Positions 35,301 to 46,665 of a DNA stretch of 64,000 nt are shown one piece after another (positions within the stretch are counted from its first letter, which is position 1; every line of letters begins with the position of its first letter). A model generated the notes under the pieces. It did not search any database. It saw only the letters and a list, made by a program, of their open reading frames with translations, and was not told the origin of the DNA. The stretch is taken from assembly GCF_029227915.1 (NCBI RefSeq), contig NC_079884.1:10850001-10914000 (forward strand). Reading direction: 5' to 3'. The DNA comes from Hydractinia symbiolongicarpus (Eukaryota; Cnidaria; Hydrozoa; Anthoathecata; Hydractiniidae). The position numbers and the translations under genes are program-made.

Positions 35301-38300
35301 ACCATGCTTGTTTTTGTCTTAAGCTTGGTTTTCATTTAAGACCGTTATTGTAAAAGTAGTAAAATTTGCATCTGCACAGTCAATGTTTGAAAACTAAATT
35401 TTAGAATACTATGTTTATGGATCAAAATTTATCATGTTTTTTCTGCGATCCTTCAATAAATCATTTATATTAATCAATGGTAATTATCTGTTGCACATAA
35501 AAACATTATAATGAAACCAGGCTTGTTACTGAGTTAAAGATTATGCTGAATGCCTGCAGTCAGGTAAACTCAAGCTTGTGTCACGAAGATGGTAACGTTT
35601 GTATACAACAGCTTGCAATAATTTGAGTAGCAACAAACCTTTAGATACTGCAGTGCAAAGTATGTCCTTGACTTTAACTTGTCTTCAGGAAGTCCAGTGA
35701 ATTGACCAAGTTTTTGGATAGCAACTCTTTGAACATCTTTTGGCAAGGACTTCAGTTCGTCTAAGGTTAATCCCTGCACAAACTTTCCCAAGATTTCAAT
35801 GTGTGCTTCAGTCATGTTTTTACCGGTTATGTTGTAATGAGTCCAAAAATCTTTCACTCTTTTGTAACCTGCGATAACCTGGAAATGAAAAATATGTTGA
35901 GGTGTTATTGAAGCATACCTGTTATTTATAAAAACCATTATGCTGAGATTTTAGGTTTTTTTTAAAAGTTTTGAAATATCACAAAAAAATTAAGAAAATT
36001 ATAAATTGATGGACTCTTCCTGTAAAGCATTTAAATGGTATAAATTAGGGGCTTAAAAACCTCTTTTAATGTTAGGAAACATCTCAGCTTAACTCAGAAG
36101 GTATTATGTTCCCTTTACAGAAAATAAGCTGGTAAGCCTTCAGTTTTCTCGTGTAAAAAAGTTCATTGAATGTATAAGACGACTTGATTTAACGTAACAA
36201 ATAAACCGCATCTTTTTTGAAAATATATTTAATTATAGATGTCACTAACCAGTCTTCTTTTCCAGCCATCTTGTTTTCCAAGCACTCCCATAGTGGTGTC
36301 AATTCCGCGATATGGAAAATTCTTTAATTCTTTTCTGGTGAGTCCAAGAACAACTTTTCCTATTTTCTTTAAGTTTTGAAATCCCCATGGCAGCACGTCA
36401 TCATCAGAACTATCAGTCAGATTCATGTTTCCCAACTTACTTCGAAGCTTTACCATTAATTCTGCAATCTGCGAAAAACATCATGAGAATATTTTGTAAC
36501 TTATAGAAGATATGTTACTAAGAATGAATAGCTATAACATCATGCCAAGTTCAAATCATTAACTACAATCACTTAAGAAATTTGTCTTAAATGCAGTAAA
36601 AGTGACTTGATATGAAGATAATTGATTGGGCATAAAACTATGTGCGGAAAAGAATTTTAGAAAATGTTGTGTTTATTACTGAGATGATGTTTCTACATCA
36701 TGCATTTCCTTCGCATTACATTTTTCACAATTAAAAATGGCATGTATTTTACAGATAATTCGCAAACAATAACCAAATACGAAAAAGCTCAAGAGAAAAC
36801 ATGGAAAGGCTGAGAGGATTTTTAAAACATTTACAACATAATTGCCAATTGTTACCTGTGCTTCATTGAAATCAACATTCACCAACTTTTCCAAGTTACC
36901 CAGTAAGTCTTGAATTTGCTCTTGACTTAAATCTTCTCGAGTGAGGTATTTAACAAACTGCCCAAACGATTTTATTTCTCCATTTTTAGATTGCTCTTTG
37001 AACTGAAAGAATGCAATGATTTTGTAAGTAAAAAAGTATACAAACAAAAGTATATACTGAGTCACTACTTTGGAAACCAGAAAATACAAACTGATAAATG
37101 AAAAAATTCAAATTCTATTGGAATGAAGAAGTAAAATGGGTAGATAAAAAAGAAAAAAGATTAGTTCTCAATACAATTACAATAATAGATTCAACTTGCT
37201 AGATCTGAATAACACAAGCTAGAAGTTTTACTCTTGAAGTCAAATTACATCCTGCCGAAACTTTGGGCATTAACGCCATTTCTATTTGGATTAAGATGTA
37301 GACAACTTTTTGTGCTTGATTCATTCGTGACCGAAATTTTTACTCTTCTTACCTTACACCAAAAAAAACAAAATCACAAACAAAAAATAAGCAGCAAACA
37401 AAATTGTGCTTACCACTTGGATAAGACGTCGCAAAACAGGTTCACCAATTCCAATAACAGGTATCAGCTCCGGGAAAGCAGCAAAAAGCACGACTTTTGA
37501 GAATTTACCAACATCTGATGAGAGAAACCCATTAAAAATTGATCCCATATCTACTACACTGTCTTTTGTTAATGTTGAAAACTAAATAGAAAAATTAAAT
37601 TAATAAACAGTAAACATTACATTAGTTGATGGCAATACAAGAAAACAAGAAAATTTTATAAATAAAAGGATTGCCTAATCCGATTTTGGTACTGATCTAT
37701 GTCACTTGTAGCCCTGTGGTAAAGCACTAACTTCTGGTAACTAACTCTAGTTCATAACTTAATCCTCACCCAAGAAAAAATGAGACAATAATGCGAATCG
37801 ATCATTTCTGCTTTTAGCATCCAAAATATATAAGAATAAAGAGGATATCTTTGCTAAAGTTGTGTAGTTAAATATCACATCATTTGGGGCTCAAAGAGTG
37901 TTAACGGCACTTGGAGCTTTGCAAACTCCCCCCTTTTAACTACCAATAGGAATTAAAAAAACGGTAATGCGACTTGTAGTATTTTGGATTTTACTTACAT
38001 AAATCTTTTCATCTGCGACTCCAAGCAGGTAAGTAGCCTGTGTAAAGTACAGAAATTAAAAGTAAATTAAAAACACAGTTCATATCACTTTTATTAACGG
38101 AAAATCACCAATTTCCCCTCATTTCACCAACTGGCAAAACAATAAAAATTAGTGTTACTTTAAGACAAAAGAATTAAACCAAGTTAGGGTCCAATTTTGT
38201 AATTAGTTTAGGAAGAATTAATTAGTGTAAGTTGATGATAAACACTGAGAAACACTGATACTATGTTACTTTAAGACATTTCAGATGCTAATGAATCCTG

Positions 38301-41300
38301 AATAAACACTAGAATGACTTTGTGGTTGATGATTACAGATCCAGTCTTAATCATACTGGGTGTATTCATGAACAATGAGAGTTTATTACTTATCATTGCT
38401 ATATTGTCTTTCACCAATTAATACATACACATTAGTTTATTTCATCCCTTATAATAATACGAAGACTGTGTCTGTGTGTCTGTCTGTAACAGGTGAAGTG
38501 AATATCTTTATTTTTCTTTGATTTTGCCAAAAAAGTTATGTCTCATTTGGTAATCTTTCCAGACTTCAATGTGTTTAATAAAACTGGTGAAGCCATTGCA
38601 TTGTGGTTATAAAGGCCAAATAACTTGGAAACGAGGTCGTAAAGTCTCAACTTGTCTGTTCCGAAATGGATTCGGGTACACGAATCCATTTCGGAACAGA
38701 CAAGTTGATAACATTATCAAAAATCTTCAAGCCCCAATATATCTGCAGCTGTTCGTCAAGATCTATACGATGAAGGCAACGGTTATTAGAATTTTGAAGG
38801 AAAATTTTTTTTGTACTTTGGGAATACTTTGCTGAAGTCAGGAAAATTTATTAAAACCTTTTATCTCATTTCCCGTTTGTCAAAAGCACATGATCATATA
38901 CATTGTCTTGAGCAGCACTTTAAACTCTACATAATGGAGGCATTAAAATTTAAAAACGCATTTTTCTCCATTGTTATCCTGCCTAAGTGGATTTTTCACA
39001 GGGCTGTATCGACTAGTGTTCAATAAAAAGTAGATTCAATGTAAAAAAAATTAAATTTCACCACCCACCTGTTGTTCTGTCCATTTTACATTCTTTGCAA
39101 ACTTCAGCACTTTTACCACAGCAGATTTGCTGATATTTTTTAAATCACTTGTACTTAGTTTTTGGAAGAAGCTCAACGATTGGAGTAGAACGTCTTCCGG
39201 CCAGTCTTTAGGGTCACCAAGTTTAGTTAGCAAATCCTTAATAATTACACTTTTTTGGGCATCATTCCAAATATCTGAACCTTCTTTTTTTATAATCTCC
39301 TATAATAAATAAACGAAAAAAAATTCTAAGTTAAGTGAAACCAATCCTCAATAGGTTCAGTATGTGTTTACTTAAATTCCACTAAGTTCACTTTATTTCA
39401 TACCAAAACAATACCACTGAATTTAATGATTCCCTATTATTGACATTTTTATAAGTGATAGGCAATGTATAAAACATGAAACAGGAAACAGTAAATTTGA
39501 TGTAAGAAATTTTCAAGAAAATAAAGAAAGAATTGAGTACAAAGACCCTGTATCAACGACATAAGGAACATATACCTTTATTTTTTCAATATTTATCTTT
39601 TTGATGTCTTCAATATCTAGTGTTTTTGCAAATTTACCAAGTTCAATCAATCTTGCCTTACTCCATGTTCCAACATCTCCCCAAACATCCTTTAGTTTCT
39701 TCAAAATCGCTTTAGCTTGTCCTTTACTAAATAACCTTGATTTCAATTTAGGAAAAGCAGCAGCAATCTACAACAAAAAATACCCATACAACAAGACAAT
39801 TTTTCAACACTTATCAATTAACCACTTTTATTTTGCGCCACAACCTATTGACACAGATGTGTTAAACCTCACTTCTACAAAACTCAGCGTCATTTCTTTT
39901 TTCAAATAACATCTTATATTGTACATCAGTATTTCATATTCAGTTTCTGTGCTCTGCACAGAAATTGTTTGGTTCAGACATAACCCTTTGATTATTATCA
40001 TGTTGTTGTTCTATTTTCTATTTTTTACTAAAATATTTCACTTTAAACAAGTTATAAACATAATGTGCTTGCAAACATTGATGACATTAGCGTTACCAGA
40101 AAAACTTTTAAAGCTCTTAAAACACTTCATAGAAGAACTGATTATACTCATAGAAATTTTACCTCCTTAGATTTTATTGACAAGATTTGTTCTGGTGTTA
40201 ATTCTTCAACAAAGGTGCACATGCGTGTGATAGTTGAACTGTTCCACCAAGAGATTTTACCAAATAGAGATTCAGCAGGAATGAATAAATTTAATCTTTT
40301 TTGAGTAGATAATTTAACATCACATAATGTTTCCAAACTATAAAATAATTCTTTTCAAAAACACCATCAGGAAACACATGGAAAAAAACAACATAAAAAC
40401 AAATAATGAGGATTACACAATACCAAAATCTACACAGGCACTGCAAAGAGTGTTACCTTTCATCAAATACTTTAGCTGTAAATTTTGCAAAATCTGAATC
40501 TGGTAAACCAGCAAGAATGTTTCCTAAATTTTTCAGCTTTCCTGATGTCCATAATCTAACATCATTTCCATATTTTTTATGCACAATCTTTGCTAACACA
40601 TCCAATTGTGACCTTTCCCAAGCAGTACTCTAAGAAAGTAATGTTTATGCAGATTTGTGGAAAAGAATTGAGGAAAGTGCTAAAACTGTCTAAGGTCCTG
40701 AAAATCCTGAAAAATGGCCAGGCGTACTATGCCACATCAATCAAAAATTCTCAACTTTATATCTCAACTTTAAATATTTTTAGAAATGTTAATTACACAA
40801 ATAAAAAAAATAAATGACCAGTATATACCATATTTTCCTGTATATAACCCGCACATCGTATAACCTGCAGCTCAGCTTTTTTAGGGAGTTATAAACTAGA
40901 TGCTATCAGATAGCCCGCACCTTCGAATAACCTGCAAAAATTTCAATCAATGTGTTTTACTAACTCGCACCTTTGCATAACCCGCATTGTGTTAAGAAAA
41001 AAATTCAGCATATTCTTACTTACCCTAATCATTTTATAAACATGTGGGTGTGTTCTGTCTTTTTCTTGCTGGAGACAAGTGGGGGACGTTTAAACTCGTG
41101 AACTCCTTTTTTATGTATATTTAAATTTTATTGGCATAAAAATAAACAACATAATAATTATCATGGATTGTCTGTAACAGCGATGTAGGGAACGTTCTTT
41201 TCTATTGTTTATCGAATTTTGTTATCTATTTATATCTCAGCAATCACAGTGTGCATAATAAAATGAATGGTGGCAATGAGGAGAAGATAATTGCGTATGT

Positions 41301-43998
41301 CTTATTAATTGCATTTTATATTTATTTTTGATATTTTCAGTGGCCACCTGTTGCTCGAAGGTAGCGAAGATAAAAAAAGAAAATTATTATCTGTACTTTA
41401 ATTTTAACAGGCATTTTAACAGGAATTAATAATTAAGTCCTGGGCACTAGGTTGTAAAATACGTGTCAATTAAACCTAAAAATGATACCTGCTATATTGC
41501 TCTATTACCAAAAGCAAATCATTTCAATGTGCTCAGTGTGATTGCAAAGATATAAATAGATTAGAATTACATGCAACACAAAAGAAAAATAATCTCCAGA
41601 ATTGTGTTTCAGAGAGAGCTCGTAATATTAGCAATGGTAAGCAATAGAAAGCTAAAGAAAGAAATTTACTGTCTAAAAAAAATTAAATCAGGTAGTTGAA
41701 GTAAGATTATGTAGATATAGGATCGTGCATGCAGTTATAATAATGTACGCAAAGAATGTATTTTATCCAGTTGGTACTTTTTTCTTTATTGAATGTATAG
41801 ACTTCAAATTTCGCAATAAATGAAAGAAAATATAAAACTTATCACATAACCCGCACCACAATATAACCGGCACCAACGGTGAAACTCGTAAAAATCAACT
41901 TATAACCCGCTGGTTATATACCGGAAAATACGGTACACAACTACTTTAGAAAAGTGTAATAAGACAAGAAATCCTTACAGCTAGAGATTTGATATTTCCA
42001 AAAACAACATCAATGTCAACACGGTTTAATATGTGACGCAAGTTCTCTGTAGTAAAATCTTTAAATCGAAAAATAAGTGCTTTGAATTGATCTTTTGTCA
42101 TACCACGAAGAGTGTGCTGAAAAATATACAAAATATAAAAATATACAAAAAGATCACACAGTACTGTCCAGATGTAAGCGTGAGCATATGCACAAGTTTA
42201 CACCTTTTTCTTGGAGGTGTTAGTAGTTTATCCTTTGTTCTCATTAATTATCTTGCATGTTTTGTATGTCATTACATAACTTGCGGGTAATAAACAAAAG
42301 ATTTTCGATAAAAACCAACTTTTTTTATCAGCACAACTTGAGTTAAATTGTGGTAACACGATATTCTCAATTGTAAATGTTAATAATTCTAACTAGTGCA
42401 CCACAATGAGACATTGTTTAATAGTTTTATTACACCAAATGAACTAAAAAAAGAGTTGTTTTATAATTTAAGACTTAAAAATTAAAAAAATTAGGAAATG
42501 GCAAACTCCAGCCTTTTTCGAAGATAAAAAGTTATGTGATTACGACGTGAAGAGTGTGTGATAAGGCAATATCTTTTTAACACAAACAAGTCCCCACAAT
42601 CGGTTTTTTACCTTTTGTATATTAATTTAAATGTTTTCAAAATCTGATTACAAAAGAGAAAATTCATGAATGTAGGGTTTTTCCATTTTTTACACCTTTA
42701 AAAAGTTTGCATGTTAAAAATATGTCTCAAAGATAAAAAAAACTTTTGAAAATTAGCAGAATTAGTTTTGATTTGGATAATTAAAATGTTGCTTTTTTAA
42801 GGTTTTTTAAAAATATTTTGATTAATAAATTGCCTTACTTTAATAAGCTTTGTTGTTTCATTCAATTCATTCAATCATTTTATTGATAACACAAGCTTGT
42901 AAAAAATTAGCGAACCAAAATACTGGAGAAAAATATGGTTGCAAAACATTTGGAAAACATTTGCATCACCCTACTCTGATTAGACAGAACTTGGTCCTCC
43001 CGCTTTGGGTTAGTAGTGTTCTTAAGAAAACTATAACATACCAAACTAGCAAGGACATCTTGTTTAATTCTTTTCAGTTCATCCACTGCAGCAGTTTTAA
43101 AACCAGAAACTGTTGATACAGATGTCTTTAATGCATTAGTCATACTGTTCCATCCTTTCTGAACACTAAAAAATGTACCGAATAAATCAAGCCAATGATA
43201 TATACCCCAACACAAAAATATTTCCAAGTTGTTACAAAAACATTGGGTTCTTACATGCCAGTAAAGTCTTTACCAAATAGGGTAACAATATCTAAATTTT
43301 GCAATAAGAAATTATTTGCCAGTTAGTAAAACCTGTATTCAACTTTATTGAAGCAGTCAATAATGATCAGCTTAGTAAGCTAAGTAAGTGTAGCATTAGT
43401 ATTCAATTTTAAATTTTAATATCTCAATAAATGCGAAAAAAGTTATGCTTTTATAATTCAAGAAAATTTGTTGTCATTGACTTGTTTTAAGCTAAACATA
43501 AAGAGCCAGATATCTTCACCTGTATTCTTCAATCTGCAAGCTGCTAGTTTTACTCTAGCAGGACCACATGTAATCTCTTTCCACCATCCACCGCTTTTGG
43601 AGTCATCACACAAAAAGTCACAATTACTTGAAACTTTGTCACAGCAGGGGTCACCTAAAATCAACATGCATAACAAAAATATTAGAAATATTTTTTATTT
43701 ATAGCATACCTAAAGCATTGGACATGAATAATCTTCTACAGGAGGAGTTAATAAAACTATTCCCAGGTTCAGTCAGAAATGTGTCACGTTACACAAAAAA
43801 AATTGTGTACATTACTGTAAAGTGCAAGGCGTAGAAGACATATGTTTATATATATACCTGTCCATTTACGGAAGGTATAATTTCAACACTTTCATATTAA
43901 AATAATGAACAAATAATTTAAAAATATATACAGGAAACAATCATACCTTTGATCGGGCTAAGACATAATAAGCTAATCACTATAAGAAAAGCCCTCAT
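29325..43998 (-). CDS. Secreted mesothelin/stereocilin-like helical-repeat protein, 3' end unresolved
   Basis: Twenty-two phase-consistent exons: 43947-43998, 43520-43654, 43255-43291, 43042-43165, 41979-42116, 40457-40629, 40163-40337, 39576-39767, 39069-39299, 37999-38037, 37414-37581, 36856-37002, 36250-36468, 35639-35878, 34393-34592, 33544-33737, 33052-33227, 32067-32228, 31794-31927, 30579-30721, 30024-30121 and 29325-29484. They encode at least 1,112 residues. A signal peptide (MRAFLIVISLLCLSP) leads to a six-cysteine head, DPCCDKVSSNC onward. About 15 repeats follow, usually one per exon, with a core like LGNILAGL, then DDLxxI and WTxxQL (e.g. LGTIVNGLSTSEIESIP, LGKFVQGLTLDELKSLP). 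The spacing recalls the superhelical repeats of mesothelin, stereocilin and otoancorin, and the last secure exon has LTNQQMAELSDEQVSAL. The family is inferred by pattern only. A GPI tail, as in mesothelin, is possible but not shown. Confidence 0.82.
30217..30495 (+). mobile_element. tRNA-derived SINE, family C, copy 1
   Basis: Box A region TTTGTGGTAGAGCGATCGAC and box B region TTAGTTTCAAACCCC stand at tRNA-like spacing. The body contains AAGAGGCTATCCTGGGTAAA. It lies in an intron of the repeat-protein gene. A diverged relative is at 37700-37930. Confidence 0.8.
30950..31195. repeat. TTTGCGAA-rich patch
   Basis: Several copies of TTGCGAA, TTCGCGAA and their reverse complements lie in about 240 bases of intron. 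They resemble a weaker cluster at 18300-18365. Probably a decayed inverted-repeat element; boundaries are not clear. Confidence 0.45.
32600..32880. repeat. Inverted-repeat element with ACCGGTATGAA motifs
   Basis: Intronic stretch with five variants of CATACCGGTA / ACCGGTATGAA in both orientations, flanked by TTCATGTAAACACCCC and CTCATGTAAACGCTGCCC near 32811-32874. Looks like a miniature element. No coding sequence. Confidence 0.6.
37700..37930 (+). mobile_element. tRNA-derived SINE, family C, diverged copy
   Basis: GTAGCCCTGTGGTAAAGCAC corresponds to the A-box region of 30217-30495. A shared AATxGATCxTTTCTGCTTxx block and GAGGATATC/GAGGCTATC block follow. It is heavily mutated. Confidence 0.6.
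38647..38708. repeat. Perfect 28-bp inverted repeat with 6-nt loop
   Basis: Arms 38647-38674 and 38681-38708 are exact reverse complements around GGTACA. The left arm begins TCAACTTGTCTGTTCC. Flanks belong to the dispersed repeat related to 2655-2935, so the hairpin may be part of that element. Confidence 0.97.
38715..38935. repeat. Diverged copy of the repeat at 2655-2935
   Basis: CCCCAATATATCTGCAGCTG, GTTTGTCAAAAGCACATGAT and ACATTGTCTTGAGCAGCA correspond to blocks of the earlier repeat in the same order. Intronic. Confidence 0.55.
40826..41935. mobile_element. 1.1-kb TA-flanked inverted-repeat element
   Basis: Terminal inverted repeats of about 25 bases read TACCATATTTTCCTGTATAT at the left and the complement of TACCGTATTTTCCGGTATAT at the right. 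Near both ends short TAACCCGCACC-type motifs recur. TA at each end fits a Tc1/mariner/pogo-like target, by inference. No transposase is seen inside. It sits in the repeat-protein gene between the exons at 40457-40629 and 41979-42116. The fragment at 5900-6016 is a relative. Confidence 0.8.
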
Positions 43999-44822
43999 GT
44001 TGGTCTTGACATGTATTTTCCTATGATAAGAACACCTAAGATGATATTTCTACACAAGTGTAAAATATACTCAAACTTGTATTTATTTAGGTGAAATTTC
44101 ACTCTAGCTTTACTTCATTTACCATGTCAAACTATATATACAAGATTTTCAACAACAACTTTTTTTGTCATAAGATTGAATTTAGAATAAGGACTTGCCA
44201 ACCCGTTTGATTGATTGAGAAAGCCCGTTTTATTTATCAAATTTAAATCAATCGATCTCAAGAAAATATTTGTTGGAATGTTTGGGCAGTTACAGATAAT
44301 GTAAATTGAAGTGATTTTAAAACAGTTGAAAGACATTGGACTATTATTATATATTTAGAATATTTGACGTAAATATTCCCCGCTTTTTGCGAAATTGACG
44401 ATACACGAAAGAGAATAAAGTATAAATCTGACAGCCAGGGAATATTACTAAATGAGGGATCTCGCAGACACAGTATGCAGACAGCAACAGACAGGCAAAG
44501 TCAGGAACGAAGGCTATGGTTGTTATTTGTCGTCTGACATTGAGTTTAATTTAGTTCTCAGGCCATTTTTAATAAAACTATGCCAGAGCTACAAAAAGCA
44601 CCCGTTAATAAAATTATGAGTGCTATGGTGTGCGAAAAATCGCACTCGTAAGCAAAATTTACAAGTGTGATGTGAATATTTGCAAGTGTGTTTCACACTT
44701 AGCTATTTTTTGTTTTCCATAACATATGTTATTTAAGCTGCATAGAAATGATGTTTGAATACTAAGAAATCGTCTCCATGATTGCTTCAATTCATATAAT
44801 ATTTTTTTGAATTGACCTCTAT

Positions 44823-44960
44823 ACGATTTTAGAAAGTGAAAATACCGATGTGGATCGTTTAAAAATCATGAAAACGGGATCGTAGACAGTGAAAAGATTG
44901 CCATAGATCGTTTAAAAATCATAAACACGACATCGTAGAAAGCGAAGAGATCGATGTAGA
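44823..44960. repeat. Imperfect tandem repeat, about 52-57 bp, two and a half units
   Basis: GATCGTTTAAAAATCAT occurs twice. Each unit is preceded by a CGTAGAMAGYGAA-like block, at about 44827, 44882 and 44933. No coding potential. Confidence 0.75.
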
Positions 44961-45756
44961 TCATATCACGAAAGCTTTTTTCATCACTCTATAGCTAATA
45001 TTTTAGAAAAAGAAAATGCGATACAAGGCACTGGTAAATTTTTTTACGTGTGTACGGGCAAGTGTACGGTCTCAAGGAATGGCTTGAGTTCTGTATAATA
45101 CCCCTTGCAGAGTACCTTTCTCCATACGAAATAGAACATTTGTGGTATGAACCATTTCCTTGCCAAGAAACTTATTCGATCCAAAAAGTAACAAAGTATT
45201 TGTGAAAATCGTTTCAGTATTTTTTAAACATATATACTCAAAGGAATGGAACATTGAAAAGTAGCAGAAATTTAAAACTTTGACTTCAAATCTTATGGAT
45301 TATGGGGTGTCATTTTAACAAGTAAACACTAAGACTTCAGGATGTCGCATTTAGTGGTTTACCCTGACTGTAAAAGATTATTAAAAGGAAACATAATTTA
45401 AAAAGATTTGGTTTTTAAAAAGATTTTTCCTGTTCTGAGGGAAAACACAGACTTTTCATAGTCACACTTTGTATCTGAATTAAATAAAGCTAAATTAGTG
45501 AAAAGCGCACCTACAACTACACAATTCAATAGTCTGGTTTAAAGTTAAAAAATAATATTTATATATATTTAACAACAGTGTGTTTTCCCTCAATTCATAA
45601 TGGCTGTCCTAAAAAATACAGACCTGTAATTGGTAAAAGTATCATGGGATATTTGCAGACTCAGAGAATAGGTTTAAAATGTCTCTATAAATGTTCAAAT
45701 AAAAATATATCAATATACAAAAATATATATACATAATATATAAAAATAATTATAAA

Positions 45757-45975
45757 TTATGTATAGCTAGCTAGCTATATACATTAGTTGAACAGTGGGG
45801 TTATAAATAATTAAAAATAATAAAGAAGAAGTGTTGATAGATGTGTAGCAAGCTAGCTAGCTAGCTAACTGAATGAAAGTATTTTGTATTTTATAAATAA
45901 ATTAGGAAATTATTATAAGTTCATATAAAAAATACATCTAATCTGCACGGGTCTATAGGTAGCTAGCTAGCTGTC
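45757..45975. repeat. Three GCTA microsatellite clusters
   Basis: Runs of TAGCTAGCTAGC-type sequence at about 45762-45777, 45849-45870 and 45957-45973, separated by ordinary AT-rich DNA. Confidence 0.8.
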
Positions 45976-46665
45976 TTCATAGTCACAAAAATTTTTTTGT
46001 GTGACTATTCTATAGCTTGTTCTATCGATCTTGTATCATAGCTTTACAAGATCTTTTTGTGAAGACAAAATATTCTCACAGAGAAAAAAACATTAGCTAT
46101 ATGTTTTTAATTATTTTGTTGTCGTTAGTGACAATAGCTAGCTAAAAATAAAGGTTGTCCTGAAATGAATCATTCTTGTCTTTTGAAAAATCTTAGCCAC
46201 TACAAAAGATTAACCAAACGTCGTAGAAACAACCAATAGCAACAATGCGCCGCCTTTATAGCGTGATTTGTTTTGATTGAATCAAAGAGACAAAATTCTT
46301 GAAAGTCCATCCACTGGTATTTTTTGTTTGCATTTTTTAAATGCACTAAAAACCAAGTAAACCATGATTTTTGTTTTTTTTAAAAGATAACAATGTCCAA
46401 AAAGTTCAAATGAAAAGTAAGGTGTAAGCATAACATCATAAAAAGTTCATTGTTATTGTTGTTTGACAAACTCTCTGCCATGGAGTACAATCCACAAACT
46501 TCAGCCTCTCAGGGCAAGTGCCCCGTCTTGTGCACACGCAGGCTGGCGAGGCAGACAATTTATTTTTGGACTTTCATTCTGAACTACATGGTAGCGTGAT
46601 GAACAAGGAGTAGGATGTGTCTATAGAGCTGAATATTACAACACTATCATTAAAATATCTTCCAG

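Larger units (their letters stand above)
43999..46665. other. Divergent intergenic region
   Basis: It separates the starts of the repeat-protein gene (minus) and the carrier gene (plus), so both promoters should lie here. No gene was recognised. It contains the 55-bp tandem repeat (44823-44960) and the GCTA clusters (45757-45975). CCTCTCAGGGCAAGTGCCCCG near 46504 is the most GC-rich stretch. Confidence 0.5.
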
